Shown one piece after another: positions 1 through 6,759 of a DNA stretch of 9,997 nucleotides. The position numbers and the translations under genes are program-made. The stretch comes from an uncultured Oscillibacter sp. (GTDB taxonomy: Bacteria; Bacillota; Clostridia; Oscillospirales; Oscillospiraceae). The notes under the pieces were generated by a model. That model searched no databases. It had not been told where the DNA came from and was given only the letters and a program-made list of their open reading frames with translations. Location of the stretch: the NCBI GenBank assembly GCA_910584995.1, contig CAJUDW010000050.1, forward strand, positions 1 to 9,997, written 5' to 3'. Position 1 is the stretch's first letter; each line of letters begins with the position of its first letter.

Positions 1-76
1 GCGCTGAGGGTAACGGTATGGGCAGACTGGAAACGACTATTTTCGCAACCTTGGGTGAGGTGCGCCGCTGCGGGGG

Positions 77-118
77 TCAGGCTTTTTTTGACAAGTGCCT
101 ATCTATCCATAATCGCAT
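77..118 (-). CDS. Possible 13-residue leader-type peptide
   Basis: A very small reading frame (MRLWIDRHLSKKA) starts at ATG 118-116 and stops at TGA 79-77. It is listed because a perfect AGGAGG (minus strand, 132-127) lies 8 nt before the ATG, which is ideal spacing. That Shine-Dalgarno sequence sits in the loop of a 7-bp hairpin (GGCGGCA/TGCCGCC, 119-142) that ends directly at the start codon. It lies just beyond the terminator of the upstream dehydrogenase gene, so it would head a separate or read-through transcript leaving the window at the left. It could be a leader peptide or a chance match; no family is recognised. Confidence 0.25.
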   Translation of the reverse strand: MRLWIDRHLSKKA

Positions 119-142
119 GGCGGCATCCTCCTATGTGCCGCC
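119..142 (-). promoter_or_regulatory. Hairpin presenting a Shine-Dalgarno sequence in its loop
   Basis: Inverted repeat GGCGGCA (119-125) and TGCCGCC (136-142). On the minus strand the loop contains AGGAGG. The stem abuts the ATG of the 13-codon frame, so it could modulate ribosome access. Role inferred. Confidence 0.3.
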
Positions 143-148
143 AAAACG

Positions 149-185
149 AAAAAAAGCGGCGGCTCTGATTTCTCAAAGCCGCCAC
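149..185 (-). terminator. Strong intrinsic terminator of the merR-SDR operon
   Basis: Read on the minus strand this is an uninterrupted 13-bp stem (GTGGCGGCTTTGA with TCAGAGCCGCCGC, two G-T wobbles) closed by a GAAA tetraloop and followed immediately by seven T. The arms are at 173-185 and 156-168 and the T-run is 155-149. It lies about 110 nt after the stop codon of the dehydrogenase and should end that transcript. Confidence 0.85.
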
Positions 186-210
186 TCCGGGCGTGATTAT
201 ACTCCTGCTT

Positions 211-242
211 GTACGACGGCTTTTTTCCTTTTGCCGTCGTGC
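211..242. repeat. Inverted repeat in the 3' region of the SDR gene
   Basis: ACGACGGC (213-220) and GCCGTCGT (233-240) form an 8-bp perfect stem, extendable to 10 bp with a wobble, around a 12-nt pyrimidine loop (A-rich on the minus strand). No T-run follows on either strand, so it is not a typical terminator. It may stabilise the 3' end of the minus-strand mRNA or be a remnant of element-end structure. The rest of 186-294 shows no convincing gene. Confidence 0.5.
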
Positions 243-294
243 GGCAGTTACAGAATATATTGATTTAGCAGATGAGAATGCTCCCATTCATTGT

Positions 295-1065
295 CTACAT
301 TTTTACCATCCATTGGGCTATTGGATTGATAATTGATACGGGGAGCAACTTAGCAGAAAGAACGAGCAATTTATTATAAAGGCCAGCAGTAACCACTTGC
401 TTTCCCTTTTGTAAATTGTTGTAGCCAATAGCGGCAACAGCCTCTGGCTGCATCACAAACAGTTTGAAAAGCAGAGTGTTATTGATATTTGCTTTTTCTG
501 CAAACAAGGTCTGTGTTGCTCCTGGGCATAAGCAGGTTACTGTTACCCCGGTTCCTTTCAATTCTTGATATAGTCCGTTAGAAAAAGATAGGACATAGGC
601 TTTTGTGGCAGCATATACCGCATCATTCGGGCATGGCATATATGAGCCAGTAGACCCGACATTCAGAATACGTCCATGCCTGCGCTCTATCATCCTTGGC
701 AAAAATAATTTCGTCAACGCAGTCAATGCCTTGATATGAATTTGTATCATATCAAGTTCTTTTGCGAGATTAGTATTTGTAAAACATCCCGCCTCATTGA
801 AGCCAGCGTTGTTGATAAGAACATCAACAGACAAACCCCAACTGTGGATTTTTTCCATAATTGTATCTACCGCATTGGCTTCTGCTAAATCACAGGAAAT
901 GTATTTGACTGAAACTTGATAACGTGTTTGCAAGTCAATTTGCTGATGTTGGAGTTGATCCCTATTTTTTGATACAAGGATTATGTTGTTCCCCATGCTT
1001 GCAAATTTTTCGACAAATGCTTTTCCAATTCCGCTGGTAGTTCCAGTAATTAGGACTGTATCCAT
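295..1065 (-). CDS. Short-chain dehydrogenase/reductase (SDR family)
   Basis: A 256-residue classical-length SDR: a cytoplasmic NAD(P)-dependent oxidoreductase of unknown substrate. The Rossmann nucleotide-binding motif TGTTSGIG is at residues 8-15 and NNAG at 85-88. The catalytic Ser is in NVGSTGS (about 138), with the YxxxK pair Tyr151/Lys155 in YAATK and PG at 181-182. The reading frame is open further upstream, but the ATG at 1065 is preferred: it gives the family N-terminus (MDTVLITG) and has GGGAG 10 nt upstream. It begins 2 nt after the stop of the MerR-type gene, so the two are surely co-transcribed and the regulator probably controls it. The SDR fold and chemistry are secure; the substrate cannot be read from the sequence. 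Base composition is clearly AT-richer than the genes after position 2000, consistent with acquisition by transfer. Confidence 0.93.
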   Translation of the reverse strand: MDTVLITGTTSGIGKAFVEKFASMGNNIILVSKNRDQLQHQQIDLQTRYQVSVKYISCDLAEANAVDTIMEKIHSWGLSVDVLINNAGFNEAGCFTNTNLAKELDMIQIHIKALTALTKLFLPRMIERRHGRILNVGSTGSYMPCPNDAVYAATKAYVLSFSNGLYQELKGTGVTVTCLCPGATQTLFAEKANINNTLLFKLFVMQPEAVAAIGYNNLQKGKQVVTAGLYNKLLVLSAKLLPVSIINPIAQWMVKM

Positions 1066-1067
1066 TT

Positions 1068-1490
1068 CTAACTTTCTCCCTTGCTTTTGAATAAATCCCA
1101 TTCTTCAAGATATGTCAAATCTTGGGCTGTTGGCGTTTGTAATAGTTTGTCATAAAATTCCAGTTTCTTTTCTGCCAATGCCAAAGCACTTTGTAAATTT
1201 GTCATTTGGTTATGGAGATCGTCAATGTATTCTTGCACCATGAAACGGCGTTGTAAAATCGTCTTTCCACCCTGCGTCAGCAATAGGATATACTCACGAA
1301 TGGACCGGATAGGCACATTAGTCATGCGCAAGCACTGCACCATCTTTATCCACTCAATATCCGTATCAGAGTATTGCCTATATTTCTGCTCTGTTCTTTC
1401 AATCGCTGGAAGTAGCTGTTCCTTTTCATAGTAACGCAGGGTTGCTGTGGTAAGTCCTGTCATTTTTGCCGCCTCTTTTGCTGAGTACAT
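1068..1490 (-). CDS. MerR-family transcriptional regulator
   Basis: A 140-residue DNA-binding regulator. The N-terminus has the MerR winged helix: MYSAKEAAKMTGLTTATLRY followed by YEKEQLLP, residues 1-28, then the wing and R-x-Y at 37-40. A long helix (about 80-115) probably forms the dimerising coiled coil. The C-terminal part is short and lacks the cysteine clusters of metal- or redox-sensing MerR/SoxR proteins, so the signal is probably a small organic molecule or stress; this is inference. The start at 1490 (residue 8 of the longest frame) is chosen because AAAGGCGG lies 7 nt upstream and it matches the family N-terminus; an ATG pair at 1511-1506 is the alternative. It is the first gene of the operon with the SDR gene, downstream of a good promoter, and probably autoregulates. 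Confidence 0.92.
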   Translation of the reverse strand: MYSAKEAAKMTGLTTATLRYYEKEQLLPAIERTEQKYRQYSDTDIEWIKMVQCLRMTNVPIRSIREYILLLTQGGKTILQRRFMVQEYIDDLHNQMTNLQSALALAEKKLEFYDKLLQTPTAQDLTYLEEWDLFKSKGES

Positions 1491-1524
1491 CTCAAATCCG
1501 CCTTTCATCATTCAGGATAAACTA

Positions 1525-1580
1525 TGAAGTGCGCTTCAAAGCAAGATAAAATTATACCATCAGGGCAAAATTTTTTGAAG
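1525..1580. promoter_or_regulatory. Candidate operator repeats around the merR promoter
   Basis: TGAAG/CTTCA half-sites recur: a near-palindrome TGAAG-TGCG-CTTCA at 1525-1538, and CTTCAAA (1534-1540) mirrored by TTTGAAG (1574-1580). The latter pair is centred near 1557, at the spacer/-10 junction. MerR proteins usually bind a dyad inside a 19-20 bp spacer, so this arrangement is atypical. The assignment to the adjacent regulator is inference. Confidence 0.35.
1551..1579 (-). promoter_or_regulatory. Promoter of the merR-SDR operon
   Basis: On the minus strand TTCAAA (1579-1574), a 17-nt spacer, then TATAAT (1556-1551). The bases TGG before the -10 give an extended -10 (TGnTATAAT). Transcription would start near 1544, about 50 nt before the chosen merR start codon. 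Confidence 0.65.
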
Positions 1581-1601
1581 GGACTAAATGTGAATAAAGA
1601 G

Positions 1602-1633
1602 AAAAATCCCGACGCTACCAAAGTGCCGGGATT
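1602..1633 (-). terminator. Intrinsic terminator upstream of merR
   Basis: On the minus strand AATCCCG and CGGGATT (1633-1627 with 1611-1605) form the base of the stem. A single mismatch and four more pairs (AGTG/CGCT) follow around a 5-nt loop, then TTTTT (1606-1602). It sits 19 nt after the stop of the gene remnant at 1653-1820, and would end a minus-strand unit entering from the right. Confidence 0.7.
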
Positions 1634-1652
1634 GTCAGCAGTCTGTTTCGTA

Positions 1653-1820
1653 TTATGATTTTGTGGTCTTGTCCATATCAGTGAAACCACATTTCCAATA
1701 TGGATTATCAAGGCCGGTACAGACAGGCAGCAATCCCTCACTAAATGTATAACCACTGATAACATCAAGCCCTTCATCAATCCAGACAGCAGTTAGCCAA
1801 AAGGCAGCCCATACTTTTGA
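1653..1820 (-). pseudogene. C-terminal remnant of an unrecognised gene
   Basis: A 55-codon minus-strand stretch runs to a TAA at 1655-1653, 19 nt before the terminator at 1602-1633. It reads like protein (ending VCTGLDNPYWKCGF then TDMDKTTKS) but begins directly after an in-frame TAG (1823-1821) with no start codon or ribosome site. The next frame over is open from 1902 to 1777 and also reads plausibly (includes AFNAAENHRLVKSMG), so a frameshift in a decayed gene is possible. I do not recognise the family. The two cysteines (TG-rich loop, then WKCGF) could belong to a small metal site, but that is a guess. It lies at the border between AT-rich and GC-rich DNA, as expected for a gene cut by an insertion or deletion. 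Confidence 0.35.
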
Positions 1821-2070
1821 CTAGTCTGTGATTTTCAGCGGCATTAAATGCCAGAAAAAGGGGGTTATCTGTAACCGGGCCAATAGATTTCGCCGGGTTG
1901 TCTCAATTTTGAAATGTGGGGCCCATCAATTCCGCCGCGTTTTGCAGGCAACCCTGCGGCCCTATCCGAAACCGGATACCATCCCCCTGCGGAAGCGCCC
2001 GGGCCAGAACCGCGCCCCCTTTTCCGGGCATCCCGGCCCCCACGGGGCCCGCCGGGCACCGGCGGGCAGA
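1821..2070. other. Composition boundary; intergenic
   Basis: No convincing gene. Base composition switches from AT-rich (left) to strongly GC-rich (right), roughly between 1860 and 1920. Near the switch are two small palindromes, GGCATT-A-AATGCC (1840-1852) and GGTTA-TCTG-TAACC (1863-1876). Further right is a perfect 9-bp GC hairpin with a 3-nt loop (GCCCGCCGG/CCGGCGGGC, 2047-2067). The open frames here are products of high GC content. It may mark the junction of an acquired segment with the resident chromosome. Confidence 0.5.
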
Positions 2071-2074
2071 TCAC

Positions 2075-2114
2075 AAAAAGCCCTTACCGGCTGATACCGC
2101 CGGTAAGGGCTTTT
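2075..2114 (-). terminator. Intrinsic terminator of the C11 protease gene (potentially bidirectional)
   Basis: A perfect 12-bp stem GCCCTTACCGGC (2080-2091) and GCCGGTAAGGGC (2099-2110) with a 7-nt loop. It is flanked by five A on the left and TTTT on the right, so it gives a T-run on either strand. It lies 80 nt after the minus-strand protease stop codon. Confidence 0.9.
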
Positions 2115-2194
2115 CCCATATACATTTTCGCCAGACAGGGGGAAAGCGGCTTTGACGCCTTTCAGCAGCAAAAACCGGTGTTCCCCCCGCCTTC

Positions 2195-4585
2195 TCACGC
2201 GGCAGGCAGTGCCGGGGTCCAGTGGTGCTGCCCATACAGATCCGTGATGCGGTAGGAGGCCTGGGTAACCCCCTCCAGCGGCACGTCGCTGATAACCAGC
2301 GGTTCCTCCGTAACCTCCAGCGGATCCCCCAGCAGGTAGCTGTCCTGGTAATCCCCGCCGTAGGTGTAGTAGTCGCACAGGAACTCCAGGGTATCGCCTG
2401 CCTCCAGGGCGGCCTGGTTCTTTGCCACCGTGTCGGTCTCCCCGTGATGATAGACCGTCTGGACGCCCGCCGCAAAGCCCTGGGGCTGATCGCTGTCAAA
2501 CACCAGGATCAGTTCCGCCCGGACACCGTTGTGCAGCACCGGAACCCGGCCTGTAATGGTGTAGCTGGTGCCGTCGTCCACAGTGGCCATATGGTAGTAG
2601 GCCACCGGCTGGCCGTTGATGGCCAGCCAGGTGTTTTCGTTCACCCCCAGCAAGCCGCCGTCATCGTCAAATGTAAACACGTTGTCCAGGCCCAGGTCGA
2701 TATAGCCCTCCCCGTCGTCATAGAACATGTTGAGTTCCAGTTCCTGTACCAGGCCCCACTGCCGCTCGTCCAGCCGCAGCACCGGCACGCCGTCCTCCCC
2801 GTCCCGCCATACCAGCGCTTCATCCGGGAAACGGTTTTCGGTTAGGTACTGGACAGTCTCCTCGTCACTCATGGCCCGGTCGCTTAAAAAACCGGTATTG
2901 TCCCCGGTCAGCCCGGAGACGCGGCCAAACCCGCCGCTCAAAAATTCCCCAAGGAGGGCGGATACCATGTCCCCGCCGCCGGAATTCCCGACAAGGGTAC
3001 CCAGCAGTGCAGGCAGCGGTGAGGCCGTGCCGCCGGAGGCCGCCTGGCCGCTGGCCGACAGGCTGGCAAACTGACGGATGCACCGGCTGTAATCATCGTC
3101 CATACCAATCTGTTTGTAGGTGGAGACTGCCTTATCCACGGCGGAGGTCTTCCGGTAGGGGAAATAGATGGACAAGCCGTAGGCATTGGTCATGTCGGAG
3201 GAGGTGCGGTTGTACTTCACCGCCCCCAGCAGGGCATCCGCCAGGGCCTTCCCCTCCTTCGTCCCCAGGTTCTGCGCCAGATGCACCAAATCCACCTGGT
3301 CAATCTGGCTGGACCGGGCAAACTCCCGGCTGCCGCTGCGGGCGTTGGAGACAGCCTGGTACTGCTTGTCCTGAATCAGCTTTGCCGTGGACTTGGAGAA
3401 ATCCGTCAGGGCGGAGGGAAGCGTTTCTTCCAGTTCCGCCAGATCCACCACGGACAGCGTGGTGGACTGGCCCCGGCACTTCTGGGCGCAGGTCTCCACA
3501 AAACTGTCCACAATCTTCTGCCCCACCTGGATGGTAGGCATGGAGGGATCCTTCCCCAGGGCGGTGAGCCAATCGGTATAGTACCAGCCCACCCCGGGTT
3601 CGGTCTCCTCAGAGGCGATGAGATAGTCGGCGTACTGCGCCATGGTCATGGCGGTTTCCGCCGTGGCCATCAGGCAGGCGTCAAAGCCGATGAAGTCGAA
3701 TTTCACCCCGGCGTCCTTCAGGGCGCTGTCCAGGCCGGCCAGATTCATGGAGCCGCTGGAGGCAAACTTTTCGTCATACCCGTAGCCGCTGACCGATCCG
3801 CCGCCGTGATCCCAGAGGATCAGTTCGTAGCGGCTGGCCGGGAAGCGTCCGGCGCACCACTGGATGTACCAGGACAGGTTGTCCGGGTCCGTCATGGGGA
3901 CGCTGCCCAAATCCCGCTCCAGGCACACCATCTGGCCGTCCCGGATCTGCCAAATCTGGTTGACGGAACTGCTGACGGCGGTATTTTTCCAGGCCTTGCA
4001 GCCGCCGGTATAGACCAGCAGGTTGACGCTGTCCCCAAACTTGGCCGCCAGCATCTCCTGGAGATCATAGGTCCCCATGCTGCTGCGGGACTCCAAATCC
4101 GTACCGCACAGATAGAGCATGATGGTGACGGTATCCTTGCCGTTTCCCAGCAGGCAGGTGTATTTTTCCCGGGCGCCGGGGGCCACCGAGGTATCCAGCC
4201 GGCCTGTGTTGGCCGTACCCTGCCAGCCGGAGGAGACACTGCCGCCTCCCAGGCCGCCCAGTACCTGGGCCCAATTGACACTCCCGGGGCTCTGCTGGCC
4301 GGCGGAGACGGCGGGAGCCTGCCCTCCTGTCTGGCCGCCCAAGCCTCCGCCGCCCAGCAGGGTGGTCAGCCCTCCCCCGCCGCCCAGCAGGCAGATGAGG
4401 GCCAGGATAACCAGCTTGATACCGCCCTTTGACCCGGTGCTCCGGGTGCCGGAGGACTGTCCCTGTTTCTTGTAGCCGCCGGCTTCGCCCACCGGGCCGG
4501 TGCCCAGGCCTTCCCCCCGCTTCCGCACCGTTTTGCCGGGGCCGGACACATGCTTTTCCCGGCCTCTTGGTCTGTTATTCTCCAT
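2195..4585 (-). CDS. Membrane-anchored clostripain-family (C11) cysteine protease
   Basis: A 796-residue protein. Residues 1-55 are basic and Gly/Ser-rich, then one hydrophobic segment (about 56-77, IKLVILALICLL) acts as a signal anchor, followed by a Gly-rich linker to about 145. The C11 peptidase domain spans about 150-500. Its catalytic His260 is in LILWDHGGG and Cys304 in FDACLM, 44 residues apart, close to the spacing known in characterised C11 enzymes. C11 enzymes cleave after Arg/Lys and often self-process. The 290-residue C-terminal part, after a Gly/Ala-rich linker (about 512-560), looks beta-rich and acidic and is not recognised. The start at 4585 is preferred over the longer open frame from 4807 because AGGGAG lies 9 nt upstream, and the extra 74 residues are low-complexity with no ribosome site. 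It is probably an extracellular, cell-attached protease. It is monocistronic, with a terminator on each side. Long open frames on the opposite strand are GC shadows. Confidence 0.9.
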   Translation of the reverse strand: MENNRPRGREKHVSGPGKTVRKRGEGLGTGPVGEAGGYKKQGQSSGTRSTGSKGGIKLVILALICLLGGGGGLTTLLGGGGLGGQTGGQAPAVSAGQQSPGSVNWAQVLGGLGGGSVSSGWQGTANTGRLDTSVAPGAREKYTCLLGNGKDTVTIMLYLCGTDLESRSSMGTYDLQEMLAAKFGDSVNLLVYTGGCKAWKNTAVSSSVNQIWQIRDGQMVCLERDLGSVPMTDPDNLSWYIQWCAGRFPASRYELILWDHGGGSVSGYGYDEKFASSGSMNLAGLDSALKDAGVKFDFIGFDACLMATAETAMTMAQYADYLIASEETEPGVGWYYTDWLTALGKDPSMPTIQVGQKIVDSFVETCAQKCRGQSTTLSVVDLAELEETLPSALTDFSKSTAKLIQDKQYQAVSNARSGSREFARSSQIDQVDLVHLAQNLGTKEGKALADALLGAVKYNRTSSDMTNAYGLSIYFPYRKTSAVDKAVSTYKQIGMDDDYSRCIRQFASLSASGQAASGGTASPLPALLGTLVGNSGGGDMVSALLGEFLSGGFGRVSGLTGDNTGFLSDRAMSDEETVQYLTENRFPDEALVWRDGEDGVPVLRLDERQWGLVQELELNMFYDDGEGYIDLGLDNVFTFDDDGGLLGVNENTWLAINGQPVAYYHMATVDDGTSYTITGRVPVLHNGVRAELILVFDSDQPQGFAAGVQTVYHHGETDTVAKNQAALEAGDTLEFLCDYYTYGGDYQDSYLLGDPLEVTEEPLVISDVPLEGVTQASYRITDLYGQHHWTPALPAA

Positions 4586-4765
4586 AATCAATGCTCTCCC
4601 TTTCTCGCACGATCCCGCCGCAGGCCCGGAGCCTGCTTGAAGCCCGGCAAGCCGCCCTGCCTGACGGCAAGGCCTGCCCTTATCCGTCATCCCGCCGGTT
4701 TTGAAACAGCTTCCAGCGCCTGGGAATCCGTTATATCGCGAAACAACGCAGAGGTATTTTACCAT
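4586..4765 (-). promoter_or_regulatory. Leader and possible extended -10 promoter of the C11 gene
   Basis: On the minus strand TGGTAAAAT (4764-4756) matches an extended -10 element, with no good -35. If used, it gives a leader of about 165 nt. The leader carries small GC hairpins: CAGGC-ccgga-GCCTG at 4621-4635 and GGCA-aggcc-TGCC at 4666-4678. No known riboswitch is recognised. No gene is seen in this stretch. Confidence 0.3.
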
Positions 4766-4814
4766 ATCCCCGCCGGCAATGGTAGGATCAATCTGGCAGC
4801 AATTCAATTTTTTT

Positions 4815-4840
4815 CAGGCAGGCTGGCAAAGCCCTGCCTG
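4815..4840. repeat. Inverted repeat between the MATE and C11 genes
   Basis: CAGGCAGG (4815-4822) and CCTGCCTG (4833-4840) form an 8-bp perfect stem with a 10-nt loop. It is bordered on the left by seven to eight T (A on the minus strand), so it is not a terminator for minus-strand transcripts. Function unknown. Confidence 0.5.
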
Positions 4841-4847
4841 CCGCCGG

Positions 4848-4891
4848 AAAAAGCGGCCGGAGGCGCGGGGGATTTCCCTGCGCCTCCGGCC
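4848..4891 (-). terminator. Intrinsic terminator of the marR-MATE operon
   Basis: On the minus strand GGCCGGAGGCGC (4891-4880) pairs perfectly with GCGCCTCCGGCC (4866-4855). The 12-bp stem is extendable by G-C pairs into the loop. The structure is followed by GC and TTTTT (4852-4848). It lies about 25 nt after the MATE stop codon. Confidence 0.9.
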
Positions 4892-4915
4892 ATTTTGGGC
4901 TTTTTCAAACAAGGC

Positions 4916-6250
4916 CTAACCGCCGTACCCGTAACGTTTCCTCTGGGACACCAAAAAAATCCCGGTAACCGCCAGCGTCAGCAGTTCCGCCGCCGTCACC
5001 GCCAGCCAGATGCCGTCCAGCTGCAAAAAAACAGGCAGGATGAAAATCGCCCCCATCTGAAAAAACAGCGTCCGCAGGAAGGCAATGGCGGCGGAGAGAA
5101 GGCCGCTGCTGAGGGCCGTGAAAAAGGCGGAGCCAAAGATATTGAACCCCATAGCCAGGAAAGACAGGGCATACAGCCGGAAACCCCTGGCGGTGAGGGC
5201 CAGCAGATCCGGGTCATACCCCACAAAGATGCGGGACAGGGGCAGCGCCAATCCCACCGCGGCAGCGGTGAGGCCGGTGCAGCAGGCCAGCAGGAGCCGG
5301 AGGCTCTTATGGAGAAGGCTTCGCAGTTCCGCCTGGTTCCCCGCGCCGTAGTGGTAGCTGATCACAGGCCCCGCCCCGATGGAGTAGCCCATAAAAACGC
5401 CGATAAAGATGAAATTGACATACATGATAACGCCGAAGGCCGCCACGCCGTCCTGGCCGACAAGGTGTATCAGCTGGAAGTTGTAGAGTATGCTGACAAA
5501 GGAGGTGGAGAGGCTGCTCATCATCTCCGAAGAGCCGTTGGAGCAGGCCTGGGCCAGTACGCGGCCCTGGAACCGGGGCCGGACCAGCCGCAGAGGCGTC
5601 TTGTTCGGCAGCAGGAAATAGATCAGGGGCACCACGCCTCCCACCAAGGAACTGGCGACAGTGGCAATGGCCGCCCCGGCCACGCCCCAGGGGAGGACGC
5701 CCACCAGCAGCCAGTCCCCCGCCATATTGGTGAGGCCTGCCGCCACGGTGAGCCACAGCCCCAGCTTAGGCCGCTCCGCCGCCACCAGGAAACTCTGGAA
5801 CATATTCTGCAGGATGAACGGCACCAGGGCGAACGTAAGGACCCGGCCATAGAGGACAGCCTGATCCAACATCTCCCCCTCCGCCCCCAAGGCGGCGCAG
5901 AGCGGCTCCATCAGCAGTTCCGCAATGGCCATCAGGACAAATCCCGCTATGATCCCGATGCAGATAATCAGGGAAAAGTACCGGTTCGCCCGAGGCAAGT
6001 CCCCCTCCCCCATGGTCCGGGCCACCACGGCGCTGCCGCCGGTGCCCAGCATAAAGCCCACCGCGGCGAAAATCATCAGGGCGGGCATAATCAGGTTCAC
6101 TGCCGCAAAAGCGGTCTTCCCCGCAAAGTTGGAGACAAACACGCCGTCCACCACGCCGTAAATGGAGGTGAAAATCAGCATGACAATGGTGGGGAAGGTA
6201 AAACGCAGCAGCTTGCCGTAAGAAAAATGCTCGGATAAATGGATATGCAT
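4916..6250 (-). CDS. MATE-family multidrug/toxin efflux transporter
   Basis: A 444-residue integral membrane protein of the usual MATE length (about 440-460), with roughly 12 hydrophobic segments in two halves. The N-terminal signature is LLRFTFPTIVMLIFTSIYGV then VDGVFVSNFAG. It also has AVGFMLGTGGSAVVARTMGEG in the first half and FMGYSIGAGPVISYHYGAGN in the second, both typical of the bacterial MepA/NorM-like group. Such proteins export cationic drugs and metabolites in exchange for sodium or protons. The start at 6250 has AAAGGA 7-8 nt upstream. It begins 47 nt after the stop of a MarR-type gene on the same strand, so it is almost certainly the regulated target of that regulator. The substrate cannot be read from sequence. 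Confidence 0.94.
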   Translation of the reverse strand: MHIHLSEHFSYGKLLRFTFPTIVMLIFTSIYGVVDGVFVSNFAGKTAFAAVNLIMPALMIFAAVGFMLGTGGSAVVARTMGEGDLPRANRYFSLIICIGIIAGFVLMAIAELLMEPLCAALGAEGEMLDQAVLYGRVLTFALVPFILQNMFQSFLVAAERPKLGLWLTVAAGLTNMAGDWLLVGVLPWGVAGAAIATVASSLVGGVVPLIYFLLPNKTPLRLVRPRFQGRVLAQACSNGSSEMMSSLSTSFVSILYNFQLIHLVGQDGVAAFGVIMYVNFIFIGVFMGYSIGAGPVISYHYGAGNQAELRSLLHKSLRLLLACCTGLTAAAVGLALPLSRIFVGYDPDLLALTARGFRLYALSFLAMGFNIFGSAFFTALSSGLLSAAIAFLRTLFFQMGAIFILPVFLQLDGIWLAVTAAELLTLAVTGIFLVSQRKRYGYGG

Positions 6251-6297
6251 GGGTATTTCCTTTCTATATTATTCCGAAACCGCAGGGCATCCGGCGG

Positions 6298-6741
6298 TTA
6301 TCCCTGTCCCGGGATAGCCTCCGCGGCTTCCCGGAAGAGGCCAAACCACTTCCGCATCAGCCTCAAGGCGGTTTCCCACTCCGCCGCCTGGAGGCCCCGG
6401 GCGGCGGCCCGTTCCGCCTCCATGGCGGGGACGACCTTCTCCCCCACCAAGGCCTTGCCCTTTTCCGTGAGGAAGATGGCCACCTCCCGCCCGCTTCCGG
6501 GCCGGAGCGTCAAAACCCCCTCCTGCTCCAGCTTCCGCACGGAGGAGTGGGCAGTCTGCTTGCTGAGGAAAAACTGGCGGCAGATATCCCGCTGGGTGCA
6601 GCCCTCTCCCAGTTCCGCCACGCTCCACAGCACCTGGAAGGCGCTGTCCGACAGCCCCAGCCGGACGGCCAGTTCGTGGTAAAACTCCTCGATTTGATGA
6701 TCCAGACGCAGGAACTCCTGAAACAGCTGTTCAGCATCCAT
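6298..6741 (-). CDS. MarR-family transcriptional regulator
   Basis: A 147-residue protein of the usual MarR length. Helical dimerisation arms are at the N-terminus (about 1-30) and C-terminus (about 100-140). The helix-turn-helix spans about 46-75 (TQRDICRQFFLSKQTAHSSV then RKLEQEG) and the wing about 77-95 (LTLRPGSGREVAIFLTEKG). It is the first gene of an operon with the MATE pump, an arrangement typical of a ligand-released repressor of efflux. The start at 6741 has GAGGGG 6 nt upstream. The promoter upstream is flanked by a long inverted repeat that is a natural operator candidate, suggesting autorepression. The ligand is unknown. Confidence 0.93.
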   Translation of the reverse strand: MDAEQLFQEFLRLDHQIEEFYHELAVRLGLSDSAFQVLWSVAELGEGCTQRDICRQFFLSKQTAHSSVRKLEQEGVLTLRPGSGREVAIFLTEKGKALVGEKVVPAMEAERAAARGLQAAEWETALRLMRKWFGLFREAAEAIPGQG

Positions 6742-6759
6742 CAGTTTCCCCTCTTTCGC

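Noticed and set aside
18..287. 81-codon plus-strand and 62-codon minus-strand frames at the left end
   Set aside because: Both cross the strong terminator and the other hairpins, lack ribosome sites and show no domain features.
1508..1780. 90-codon minus-strand frame overlapping the merR promoter
   Set aside because: It runs through the terminator at 1602-1633 and the promoter at 1551-1579. The neighbouring frame ending at 1653 fits the terminator better.
3281..4432. 383-codon plus-strand open frame opposite the C11 protease
   Set aside because: Antisense shadow of a gene with clear catalytic motifs; no start signal and no recognisable domain.
4586..4807. 74-residue N-terminal extension of the C11 protease
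   Set aside because: Low-complexity sequence with no ribosome site, while the ATG at 4585 has AGGGAG at good spacing and gives a normal anchor topology.
4550..6238. 562-codon plus-strand open frame opposite the MATE gene
   Set aside because: It is antisense to a well-supported transporter, rich in His/Gln/Gly/Arg low-complexity sequence, lacks a ribosome site, and is a usual by-product of high GC in the third codon position.
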